This document shows, in pieces, positions 48,424 to 58,000 of a stretch of 64,000 nucleotides of DNA. A model generated the notes under the pieces. That model worked only from the letters and a program-made list of their open reading frames with translations, did no database searches and was not told where the DNA came from. The stretch's first letter is position 1. Every line of letters begins with the position of its first letter. The stretch spans positions 1 through 64,000 of the forward strand of contig CANGIY010000005.1 of NCBI GenBank assembly GCA_947454235.1, written 5' to 3'. Source of the stretch: Chitinophagaceae bacterium (lineage in GTDB: Bacteria > Bacteroidota > Bacteroidia > Chitinophagales > Chitinophagaceae). The position numbers and the translations under genes are program-made.

Positions 48424-49467
48424 TTATCGGCTTTTTACGTCGAAAATGTCACGCAAAGTATTGGCTAAAATGTTAAACGAATACACCAGCAACATGATTG
48501 CTACACCCGGAATTATAACTGAAAATGGGCGGTCGGTTACCAGGAAATTGTAATGTTCCTTAATCATAAGTCCCCACGAAGGGTTGGGTGGCTGTACACC
48601 TATACCCAGGAAACTGAGACCGGCTTCGGTGAGGATTGCAGCAGCGAAATTAGAAGAAGCAATCACCATAATAGGACCCGATATATTGGGTAAAATATGC
48701 CTGGTGATGATGCGTGTATTGCTTAAGCCAAGTGCCCTTGCAGCGGTGATGTAGTCGAGTTCTTTAACTGCCATCACCTGCCCCCTGATGAGGCGTGCTG
48801 CACCTACCCACTGCGTAAGCCCTATTGCAACAAATATCTCCCAAAAGCCCTTCCCAAGCGTGAGCGTAATGGCAAACACCAGCAGGATGGTTGGTATGCT
48901 CCAGAGGATATTAATGAGCCACATAATCATTTTATCGATGGTGCCGCCATAGTAGCCAGCTAAGGCACCGAAGGTTGTGCCAAGCAAAAGTGACAGTAAT
49001 ACAGAAATAATACCTACTGATAAACTCACCCTTGCTCCGACAATTAAGCGCGAAAAAACATCTCGCCCATATCTGTCGGTGCCGAGGAGGTAGGTGTTTT
49101 TTTGTACATAGTTTTTTTTCAGTGCTGTTGAGTCTGCGATCTCTTTCCCGAAATCGAGTAACGAATAACGAACTGTATCAAATAACGACTCATCGATGTA
49201 ATGAGCTACAATTACTGAATCTTTACTCAACCGAATGCTGTTAACAGGTATCAGTGCAAAACCATTATTGCGAGGCACCTTTAGCACTTCGTGCGTGAAC
49301 CCGGGTGAGCGGGCACTAAACTCCAGTACCATTGTATTGGTTTCAGGGCTTTTATCGCTTGCTATTGTATGGGCAAAGATGGCAACAAGCAGGTTCAGTA
49401 CAATGTATGTGAGCGCAACCACAGCAAGTGGTTTGTCCAGTAATTGTCTGAAAATGCTGCGTTTCAA
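48424..49467 (-). CDS. ABC transporter permease, OppC/DppC type
   Basis: 347 residues. A first membrane helix (about 15-37) is followed by a periplasmic part (about 40-130) with LLGTDRYGRDVFSRLIVGAR, typical of OppC. Five more helices follow, and the EAA loop reads HILPNISGPIMVIASSNFAAAILTEAGLSFLG. It should form a peptide or oligo-substrate importer with another permease and ATPases not in this window. The enlarged periplasmic loop is common in Bacteroidota. Confidence 0.9.
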   Translation of the reverse strand: MKRSIFRQLLDKPLAVVALTYIVLNLLVAIFAHTIASDKSPETNTMVLEFSARSPGFTHEVLKVPRNNGFALIPVNSIRLSKDSVIVAHYIDESLFDTVRYSLLDFGKEIADSTALKKNYVQKNTYLLGTDRYGRDVFSRLIVGARVSLSVGIISVLLSLLLGTTFGALAGYYGGTIDKMIMWLINILWSIPTILLVFAITLTLGKGFWEIFVAIGLTQWVGAARLIRGQVMAVKELDYITAARALGLSNTRIITRHILPNISGPIMVIASSNFAAAILTEAGLSFLGIGVQPPNPSWGLMIKEHYNFLVTDRPFSVIIPGVAIMLLVYSFNILANTLRDIFDVKSR

Positions 49468-49479
49468 ATTGTGTTTGTT

Positions 49480-50313
49480 TTAGTCCCAATATTCGTTGCC
49501 CTGCGCATCGATGTAACCCAGTTCTTCATCGTCAATGAAAACAAGTGCAAGTCCTTCGCGAAAGTCCATTGCTACATCGGCATACTTAGGTTCTATCACC
49601 ATTTCTCCCTTGGTATTAATGAAGCCCCAAAGACCATTGTCACAAACACCAGCCAAACCTTCAGAAAAGTCGTTTACCATTTCGTATGTGTGCGGCACCA
49701 CTAATTCGCGTGCTTCATTGATGAAGCCATAGGCGTCAAACTCTTCAGAATATTCGGGGCAAAGTCCGTCTCTGAAATCAGGGTCTGGTGGAGTTTCAGT
49801 TTCTTTTCCTGTGAGGTCAATGAACACTTCTTTCCCGCCTATTTCGGCAATAGCTACACCGTTTTTGAAAGTCGAGATAGCATCGTATTTACAAGGCACC
49901 ACAATTTTTCCTGCCTTGTTTACATAGCCCATTTTTCCTTTCTTCTCTATCAATGCTACGCCACCTTCAAAGTCGGAAGCAAAGTTAAAGTCGGCTGGAA
50001 TGATTACTGAGCCTGCTTTATCGATATATCCGAATTTACCTTTTATGGATACTGCCGCAAGTCCTTCAAAGAATGAAGAAGCGAAATCGAACTTACGTGG
50101 AATGACCATTTTTCCCGTGGCATTTATAAAACCAAATCGTTCGTCGAAACAGACAGAACCCAGTCCTTCAGAGAAAGCAGAAACGAGGTGGTATTTGCAA
50201 GGGATAATCACTTTACGTTCGGTGTTGCAGTAACCCCAAAGACCGTTTTTTGAATATGGAATCAGTGTATCATTTGTAAGCCCCTGGTTGGGTGCAGCGT
50301 TTGTTTCAGACAT
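49480..50313 (-). CDS. WG-repeat protein
   Basis: 277 residues with about nine repeats of around 23-24 residues: L(W/F)GY(C/I)N, (V/I)IPCKYHLVSAFSEGLG, FGFINATGKMVIPRKFDFASSF, and so on. WG repeats fold into a beta-rich solenoid of unknown role. No signal peptide. It lies 12 bp upstream of the permease gene, possibly in one transcript. Confidence 0.8.
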   Translation of the reverse strand: MSETNAAPNQGLTNDTLIPYSKNGLWGYCNTERKVIIPCKYHLVSAFSEGLGSVCFDERFGFINATGKMVIPRKFDFASSFFEGLAAVSIKGKFGYIDKAGSVIIPADFNFASDFEGGVALIEKKGKMGYVNKAGKIVVPCKYDAISTFKNGVAIAEIGGKEVFIDLTGKETETPPDPDFRDGLCPEYSEEFDAYGFINEARELVVPHTYEMVNDFSEGLAGVCDNGLWGFINTKGEMVIEPKYADVAMDFREGLALVFIDDEELGYIDAQGNEYWD

Positions 50314-50399
50314 TGTTAGCTTTTTTGCGCACTCAAAGGTAATTGAAAGAAGCAGAAGGAGGCTTATTGAAGTTATAACTACATGCCAGCGGAATTTGG

Positions 50400-50407
50400 T
50401 AAATTTG
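50400..50407 (+). promoter_or_regulatory. Promoter -7 element of the DUF983 gene
   Basis: TAAATTTG ends only 4 bp before ATG 50412. If used as such, transcription would begin on or next to the start codon, giving a leaderless message, unless the real start is ATG 50451 (MFGMRCPSC). Confidence 0.6.
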
Positions 50408-50411
50408 CACT

Positions 50412-50834
50412 ATGTCAAGCCAAACTCCGCCAAAAGGAATACTTTCTGCCATGTTCGGGATGCGATGCCCAAGTTGCAGAAAATCGTTTGTTTTTAAGAA
50501 CCGCAGCATTTTTCCGTTTTCTCAAACAACGGCATTGAAGGAAACGTGCGAGGAGTGCGGACAAAAGTTGATTTCAGAAAAAAACAATGGTGCAGGTATG
50601 AATTACGCCCTAACTATGGTGATTTTTCTGCTGAATATTATCTGGTTTGTGCCATTATATAAATATTTTGACCCACACAAGGAGCTCCATTGGTACGATT
50701 CGGCTGACCAAAGTGTATGGTGGTACCTGGGCACAAGCACTTTTGTGGTGGTGGTGATGCAACCTTGGCTCATGCGCATGAGCCGAATGGTTTACCTATA
50801 CCTTTATGTGGGTTTTGGCGCGTCAGAAAATTAG
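50412..50834 (+). CDS. DUF983-family small membrane protein
   Basis: 140 residues. MRCPSCRKSFVFKNRSIFP, then CEECGQKL, gives two CxxC pairs as in DUF983, followed by two membrane helices (about 65-82 and 103-118). The role is unknown. The start at 50412 or 50451 is undecided. Confidence 0.75.
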   Translation: MSSQTPPKGILSAMFGMRCPSCRKSFVFKNRSIFPFSQTTALKETCEECGQKLISEKNNGAGMNYALTMVIFLLNIIWFVPLYKYFDPHKELHWYDSADQSVWWYLGTSTFVVVVMQPWLMRMSRMVYLYLYVGFGASEN

Positions 50835-50952
50835 TTTTTTGCAACGCCTTCTCGTTAGCAATCAAAAACATATCTTCTGATAAATATTAGTACCTTGGCT
50901 GTGCGAGGGTAACTTTGTTACTGTGCATTCAACGTTATTGTTCTAAGGCAGT

Positions 50953-52473
50953 ATGGCGAGATTATTTTTTATTTTGGTTTTCTCTTTTTTGCTAGGTTGC
51001 ATTACAGCAGGATACGGACAGTATTATCCGGTTGGACCTATCAATTCAAATTCAGCAGTGCATAACTTTAGATGTGCAGCCGTTGAGGGCGCGACAGAAT
51101 ATCGGTTTTATGTGTGCGAGGGGAATGATGAAGACTATGCGATTATAAATACTAAAGCATTCGCGCGGGTGGCTTCAAAAACACCTGAAGCCACGGTCTT
51201 TCTCACAGGATTTTTTAAGTTTTTTTCATGGTTTTCTGTTGCCAAAGTGGGTACTCAATGGCAATATTCCGGTATTAAGCATTGTACGCTCAATGGTGTT
51301 CGAAAAGTTGATTTGGGCACTTTCAGGCTGAATGTGAAGACAAATAAGTTGGACGATCAGAAACGTTTTGTGGTATCTGATGTTAATAAAGTGATATACG
51401 ACATGACCGGGCGTCCGATTTGGTACCTACCTGTTGAGGGGGGTATCAGGGATTTGAAAATATCTCCCCTGGGGCTGTTGACCGGTTTGGAAGGCGATGT
51501 TGCGCAGGCATACAACAGTAGCGGCGAAGTTGTTTGGCGGGCTCCTGAATCATCGGGCAGGCAGGGCAAGATTATTGAAAGATACCACCACGAGATCATT
51601 CAACGCAAGAATGGCAATTTCGTGGTAATGAGTATTGAACCCGTGATTTTAGAGTGGTTGAAAGACAAAAGCGGGAAGACAACACTGGTTCGTTCAAAAG
51701 AAAAGGAATTAGCACCTGGGTATGACAGCCTTCGATATACCAAAACAGGGTTTGGTACATTGATAGAATACACTAAAGCGGGAAAAGTGGTGTGGTATTG
51801 GAGTTCAGCTAACTATTACCTCAGTTTACCGGGTTTTAAAAGTTTACCGCCGGGGGCAATTGTTGATGTACATGAGAATGCTTTTTTCTTCGATGAAGGC
51901 ACCAGAAAGGTGTATGTTAACGCCAAGGGTGCAAGCGATATTTTGAAGATAGACTACCCTTCGGGGAGAATTATAGCACATTATGGCGACGGGTATGGCA
52001 AGAATAAGCAATTTGACAAGTATAAGATGTTTTGCGATCAACACGGCATTAAGAGATTTTCGGACGGAAATATATATGTGTTCAATAACAATCTTTGTAG
52101 TGAACCGGGCATAGCGAAAGTGTCTGGTTTTGAAGAAGCCAATGCTGCGACCGGGCAATTGAAGAAAGTGTGGGAGTATGAATATACGGGTTTGCCAGAT
52201 TCGAGTAAGTATGTAAAAAGCACCAATGGTGGTTGTGTACAAGATGCAGGAAAAGGTGCATTGTTTGCCTGTTACGGAGTGCCTTTATCGTCGATGTTTA
52301 TAGTGGGTAAAAACAAGGAATTGTTGTGGGATGCAATGCTGGAAAAGAAAGACAAGCCCGATGCAGAGTGGACCCAAAATGGCGAATACAGGGCATACCT
52401 GATTCAAACTGAGGCAGAGCTTTTAAAATTTCTAGGTTTAAAAAAAGCCGGGAGGGATATTACTAATGAATAA
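50953..52473 (+). CDS. Secreted arylsulfotransferase-like protein, copy A
   Basis: 506 residues with signal peptide (to AGYGQ). After an N-terminal domain the propeller has IERYHHEIIQRKNGNFVVMS, DVHENAFFFDEG, VYVNAKGASDIL, then CDQHGIKRFSDGNIYVFNNN. The spaced His in HHE, DVHEN and DQHG, followed by DGN, agree with the ASST (arylsulfate sulfotransferase) beta-propeller. Sulfotransfer is not proven, and it might be a structural relative. It overlaps copy B by 8 bp. Confidence 0.75.
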   Translation: MARLFFILVFSFLLGCITAGYGQYYPVGPINSNSAVHNFRCAAVEGATEYRFYVCEGNDEDYAIINTKAFARVASKTPEATVFLTGFFKFFSWFSVAKVGTQWQYSGIKHCTLNGVRKVDLGTFRLNVKTNKLDDQKRFVVSDVNKVIYDMTGRPIWYLPVEGGIRDLKISPLGLLTGLEGDVAQAYNSSGEVVWRAPESSGRQGKIIERYHHEIIQRKNGNFVVMSIEPVILEWLKDKSGKTTLVRSKEKELAPGYDSLRYTKTGFGTLIEYTKAGKVVWYWSSANYYLSLPGFKSLPPGAIVDVHENAFFFDEGTRKVYVNAKGASDILKIDYPSGRIIAHYGDGYGKNKQFDKYKMFCDQHGIKRFSDGNIYVFNNNLCSEPGIAKVSGFEEANAATGQLKKVWEYEYTGLPDSSKYVKSTNGGCVQDAGKGALFACYGVPLSSMFIVGKNKELLWDAMLEKKDKPDAEWTQNGEYRAYLIQTEAELLKFLGLKKAGRDITNE

Positions 52474-54049
52474 GTACCCCTCAACGCCTTTAAATCCTGG
52501 AATTGTTATTTATAATTTCGTAGCGGCACTTTTAAGATGCCATTTTTCAGTTCTTGCTGCCTGCGTGTTGATTTTGCTTCCTGGCAAAATATTGGCAAAT
52601 GACTTTCCGGCAGAAGGGCAGCAATTGAATACAATTATAGTTCCGTTTAAAGGTGAAGCGGTAAAAAATGCGCGTAATTATACATTTTACATTGCTGAGG
52701 GCAACTACAATGATTATCAAATTGTAAATACCATGGCATTGGCACGCGAACATGCTACTGGCAATTTGTTGACGTTCAGGTTACCGGCATTCGGGAGGCA
52801 GTACACCTGGTTTTATATTTATTACCTTGGTGGTGTTCCAAAATACTCTCCCTTGATGCATTTTTCAACAGCGATGACTCGTTCAGTTGATACGACCCAA
52901 ACCCGATGCAGAATAAAAAGTAGAAATGTGCAAAGGTTGAAGGAGGGTTATGTATTAGTAGACAATGAAAAAACAATTTATGATTTAGATGGCAAAGCCG
53001 TATGGTTTCTGGGGTTTGTTGATGGAGTGCCCGTCAATCAAGTACCTGCAAGAGATATGAAACTTACCTACGATCATCACCTTTCCTGCATTTTATCTGA
53101 TGGCCCCAAAGAGCTTGATGCACTTGGAAACGTTATATGGAAGGCCCCCGATACTAATAAAATAAACCATGGAGTAAAGGAAAGATACCACCATGAGTTT
53201 ACAAAGTTGAAGAATGGGCGATATATGGTAATGGGGGTAGAACCGCTTGTGCTTGAGTGGGTGAATGGTAAGAACGGTCAATTTAAATTGGTGCAATCAG
53301 GTGTCAAAATTGGTGATGACTTTGATAAGAAAAAATATGTAAAGGTGGCATTTGGTACATTGATGGAATATGACTCAATGGGGCGGGTTGTGTGGAGCTG
53401 GAGATCGTCGGAGTTTTATTTAAACCAAACAGCTTTTAAAAACTTGCCTCCGGGGGCTGAGCCTGATGTACATGAAAATGCCTTTTGGTACGACGAAAGA
53501 AATAAAGTTATTTATGTGAATGCAAAAGGCACCAGTGATATACTCAAGGTAGCATACCCTTCAGGAAAAGTGCTGGCGCAATTTGGCGATGGCTACGGTG
53601 CAAACAAGGGATTTAGCAAGGTTGATATGTTTTGTGCACAGCACGCTGTGAAATTGAACAGCATGGGCGAGATTTTGGTTTTTAATAACGACTTGTGTGA
53701 AGGAAACAGGCCTCCAAAAGTGGCTTCATTCACCGTGAAAAATGAGGCAATAGGGGCATTAAAAAAAGTGTGGGAGTTCAAATATCCATATTTTAACGAC
53801 GAACAGAAACACCAGTCGAGCGGAACGGGAGGCAATGTAGAACCAATAGGCAATGACTGGGTATTTATGTCGTTTGGTTTACCGCACGGCAATATGGTGC
53901 TTGTTGACCGGGATAAAAATATTTTGTTGGATGCAGTAGTTGAAAATTGGGATTCTTCAACGAGTTCGTGGAGGGTAGCAGCGGGTTACCGCGTACACTT
54001 CATTCATAGCCAGCGAGAATTATATCAGTTCCTTTCGAAGATTGAATAG
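52466..54049 (+). CDS. Secreted arylsulfotransferase-like protein, copy B
   Basis: 527 residues, clearly a tandem paralogue of copy A (KERYHHEFTKLKNGRYMVMG, DVHENAFWYDER, VYVNAKGTSDILKV, CAQHAVKLNSMGEILVFNND). The His residues are kept, though DGN becomes MGE. The N-terminus has a longer signal (helix about 22-45). It was presumably made by duplication and the pair is one operon. It ends 50 bp before a long non-coding gap. Confidence 0.75.
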   Translation: MNKYPSTPLNPGIVIYNFVAALLRCHFSVLAACVLILLPGKILANDFPAEGQQLNTIIVPFKGEAVKNARNYTFYIAEGNYNDYQIVNTMALAREHATGNLLTFRLPAFGRQYTWFYIYYLGGVPKYSPLMHFSTAMTRSVDTTQTRCRIKSRNVQRLKEGYVLVDNEKTIYDLDGKAVWFLGFVDGVPVNQVPARDMKLTYDHHLSCILSDGPKELDALGNVIWKAPDTNKINHGVKERYHHEFTKLKNGRYMVMGVEPLVLEWVNGKNGQFKLVQSGVKIGDDFDKKKYVKVAFGTLMEYDSMGRVVWSWRSSEFYLNQTAFKNLPPGAEPDVHENAFWYDERNKVIYVNAKGTSDILKVAYPSGKVLAQFGDGYGANKGFSKVDMFCAQHAVKLNSMGEILVFNNDLCEGNRPPKVASFTVKNEAIGALKKVWEFKYPYFNDEQKHQSSGTGGNVEPIGNDWVFMSFGLPHGNMVLVDRDKNILLDAVVENWDSSTSSWRVAAGYRVHFIHSQRELYQFLSKIE

Positions 54050-54659
54050 CGCCGGCAGATTTTTTCCTTTGAATAGCATCACTATAACTAGGGTTAATAT
54101 TTTGTTAATGAGACTTAAAAATTTGCATTTGCACAAATATTAAATTACTTTTATGAGGATTGTATGCGATCTTAATTAGGTTGAATATTGTACGAGTGAA
54201 TTGAGATGAATTGCAAATTGGCATTAGAGGTAAAACAAATGAGAGGAAATAAGAATATAAATTCAAATATCTTTTTGTTAACCCACTGTTAATTGGGCAA
54301 TTTTCTTTGAAAGTTAAAAAAATGTACCTACATTTGAAACTCTGTATTTTTAACATGATTCTAACTTAGCTATAACACTGAGTTAATGAATGGGAGAAAT
54401 ATTGATGAATTTCGCTGAAAGCTTTACTGGATGCGGAGTTTAAAAAACCGACCCCCTATCACCGAGAATATCTAGCCTTATAGTACCCACCGGTATGTAA
54501 ACCAACAGCTTGCGCAAGCTGTTATGTATCGGACTAAACTTATTGTTGAACAAGCTGAAATACATGATCCATCAAAAACGATGGATTTTGTCGTTTTAGG
54601 GCAAGTTTTTAAAAAAATATTATTTGAAAAAAAGTTTAACATATAAAAATTGCAATCCC
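54050..54659. other. Non-coding gap with palindrome and hairpin
   Basis: About 600 bp, A/T-rich. At 54504-54523 is a perfect 20-bp palindrome AACAGCTTGCGCAAGCTGTT. At 54567-54586 ATCCATC and GATGGAT pair around aaaaac with a T-rich tail (tttgtcgtttt), a weak terminator or sRNA end. The rest holds no gene I can support. Confidence 0.5.
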
Positions 54660-54959
54660 ATGAAGAAGTGGTACTTCGTGATGCTGGTAGCATGCCTTAC
54701 TGTAGCGGCGCTGGGAAGTCTCTCAGTTGCACGCGCTTGGGCGTCTGACGGCACCGGAACTGAAAAGTCCGGCGCGTCGGTAGCGCAAATGTCGCAGGGT
54801 GTACACCATTATAATAATGGTAGGCTCAGTGACGAATTGTTTGAACGTATATACCGACCGCCTGATCCCGGAATTGTATGTGCGGCGCCTGTGAATACGA
54901 ATATTCATCCTCAAACAGGGACGCCGCTTTATATCATGGTTAGATCCATTCTAATTTAA
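54660..54959 (+). CDS. Small secreted protein before the giant adhesin
   Basis: 99 residues from ATG 54660 (MKKWYFVMLVACLTVAALG); a TTG upstream would add 12 residues. Residues 1-28 are a signal peptide ending ARAWA. The mature part is Ser/Asp/Gly-rich, then DPGIVCAAPVNTNIHPQ and ends YIMVRSILI. It lies 50 bp before the giant gene. Function unknown. Confidence 0.5.
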   Translation: MKKWYFVMLVACLTVAALGSLSVARAWASDGTGTEKSGASVAQMSQGVHHYNNGRLSDELFERIYRPPDPGIVCAAPVNTNIHPQTGTPLYIMVRSILI

Positions 54960-55009
54960 ACAAGTAAACCAAAATTTTTCATTATACTAAGCTAAACAAA
55001 CCTTAACCA

Positions 55010-58000
55010 ATGTTTAAAGTGCGTATGAAAAAATTATATTTATTCCTAGTCCTATTGTGTCTGCAGGCAGCCACATGGGGGCAAACGACGGCAACGATAT
55101 ACTGTACCGGTGCCTCGACAGCCTTTAATTCGGGCTTTGTGAACGGAACTTACAATGTTTACTCAAGGAACGCCAACGCGATGACCTTGATAGACAACAG
55201 AAGTACTACCACAGCCCGCGATTATGGTTGGGTCGTATTCGACCTCAGTTCAATCCCTCAGGGTGCGACTGTTACAGCCGTAACATACGGTTACTACGTT
55301 TCGACGTATACAGCAGGTGTCGCTCCGGCATTTTCCTATGATTTAGGATATCCGGGCGATCTTTCGCTATGTACCGACGTAGGTATTTTGTTCAACCAAA
55401 TCCGTTACAACCGCCTCGGTTGGGGTCCGGTTGTTTTGAACCAAACTGCGGGTTCTACTGCTTTTGGTACAGCAACGGGTAACCAAACTCAGAACCTTCT
55501 TTCGGGAAGTAGCGCGGCAACAACCTTCTTCCAGCAAAATGCAGGAGGCAAGGTTTCAGTTTGTATGTATATGACCTCAACTGCATCAGGTGCAACAAGG
55601 CAATATACTGTAGCAGGTGAGGCAGGTGCAGGTGGTTCTTCTACCTCAGCGGCCAACCACGTTCCTTATTTACAAATTACTTACACTGCTCCTTCTTCTT
55701 GTTCAGGTACACCTGCAACCGCAAACGTTGCATGTAGCCCACGCGCTGCCAACAATACTAACTCAATGATAACTATGGGCCTTTCAGGTTCTACGGTTGC
55801 AACAGGTCTTACGTATCAGTGGCAAAAATCTACTACTTCTTCTACTTCAGGTTTTACCAACATTTCAGGTGCAACACAAGCTAACTATTCGCAATATGCG
55901 TTGGGTGCAACTACTACTACGTATTTCAGGTGCATAGTTACTTGTACCGGTAGTAGCACAAGTACAACATCTAACGTTGACTCAGTAATGTACATGCCTC
56001 CGGCGTCTTGTGTTCCTACTGTTTCAACCAGTTATTATCCCGACTATATCGTATCTTCTACTTCGCCACTTGGTGGTATGAGTAACTACCCTGTTACTAT
56101 GGCAGGTGAGTCTGGTACTACATTGTTAGACTCTTGTCGTCCTTCGACGAAAGGTTTTGCTGACCATACTGCGGATGTCAATTACTCTCCGGTAACAATT
56201 TTCAAAACCTACACCCACAAATTGAAATGGATGAACTCCTATTATTCAATGGGGCTTTCAGTTTGGATTGACTTTAATGGTAACGGTACTTTTGAAAGCA
56301 CTGAAAATGTGGGTACGCACGCTGCGGTTGGTACTACTGGTACACCACGTGCTGACTCTATGACACTTTCTGCTGCTCCGACAGGTGCAGTAACAGGTTA
56401 TGTGAGAATGAGGATTGTGAGTTCGTACTATGGCATTACATTGAGTACTTTTAGCAGTGCTCCTTGTGCGTCGTTAACTTATGGTGATTGTCGCGATTAT
56501 CTGATTAACATTCAGAATCCTCCACCGACGTTGGCAACGTCTCCAACAAGTATTGCGTTTTCTGCAATTCCGGTTTCGTCAACTTCTGCTACAAGTTCTA
56601 CAGCAATGGCAGGTTCGTTCTTGTTGCCAACTTCTGGTTCATTGACTATTACGCCTCCGGCAAATTTTGACGTGTCGCCTGATGGCAGTACATGGACAAG
56701 TTATGGTTCGGCTTATACTCAAACATATACCGCCGGTTCAACTTCTGCGCCTATTTATGTTCGATTCAATGGTCCGGCATCAGTTGGTACTTATACAGGT
56801 AGCATAGCAATTACAGGTGGTGGTTTATCTTCAACTGTTTATGTTCCTGTTTCAGGTATTACAGCTAACCCTTGTTCGGGCACACCAACTGCTGGTACTG
56901 TTTCTGTCTCTTCTACCTATGGTGGTAGCTCTACTGTGTTCAACTTTACTTTAACTGGCTACACTGCTGCTGCCGGAATTTCATTCCAGTGGCAAACATC
57001 TACGGACAGTTCTAGCTGGTCGAACATAAGTGGTGCGACAAGTACTACTTATTCTTATACAGGTCTTACAGCAACGAAATATGTTCAATGTATTGTTACT
57101 TGTTCGTACTCTTCAACAAGTGCAACGTCTAACGGTATTAAATTGCTGTATTACCCTTCATCAGGTTGTACACCTTCGTTCAGCTCAGCAACTCTTGCGT
57201 GCTCGACGTATGGCATGGTTGCTGCTACTTCAGCTAATCCATTTAGAATAAATGGTGCATCAAGTACATCAATCACTGATAACACAACGTGTAGTGGATC
57301 GGGTTACACTGATCAGTCAACTACATCAGGTATGACAGGTTTGATTTTGAATGCTGCGACATCGTATGGTGTTACTTTTGGTACTTCAGGCTCTTACGGT
57401 ATGACATACCAAGTGTATGTCGATTTCAACCGTAACGGTTTGTTTGAAACAACTGAAAGTGTAGGTGGTATTGCTGCTTCAAGTACAGCTTCTGCTACTT
57501 GGAGTACTACTATTACAATTCCAAGTGCCGCTGCAGCTGGTTTAACTCCAGGTCGTAACAGGATGAGGATTATTGCTGAATATTATTCATCAACATATAC
57601 TTATCCTAACATTATTGGTTGTCCTACATCTGCATCATACACTTATGGTGAGGCTAGGGATTATTCAATAACGTTGAATGTACCTCCTGTTGCAACAGTA
57701 ACCCCTACGGCGATAACGTTCCCACCACAAACAACAGGTACTCCGTCTTCAGCAATTACTGCTTCGTTGACGGGTTCTTATTTGTTGCCTTCGTCGGGTA
57801 ACTTTACGTTAACGGCTCCTTCAGGTTTTGAAATATCATCAGACGGATCAACTTGGGCATCAAGTTATGCTGTGTCGTACACTGCTTCTACTTTAGGTGC
57901 AACTACGATTTATACTCGTATCAACCCTCCAAGTTCAGGTACTTACACAGGTACTCTCACTATCAGTGGTGGTGGTGTATCTGTAGCACCATACGTTGTA

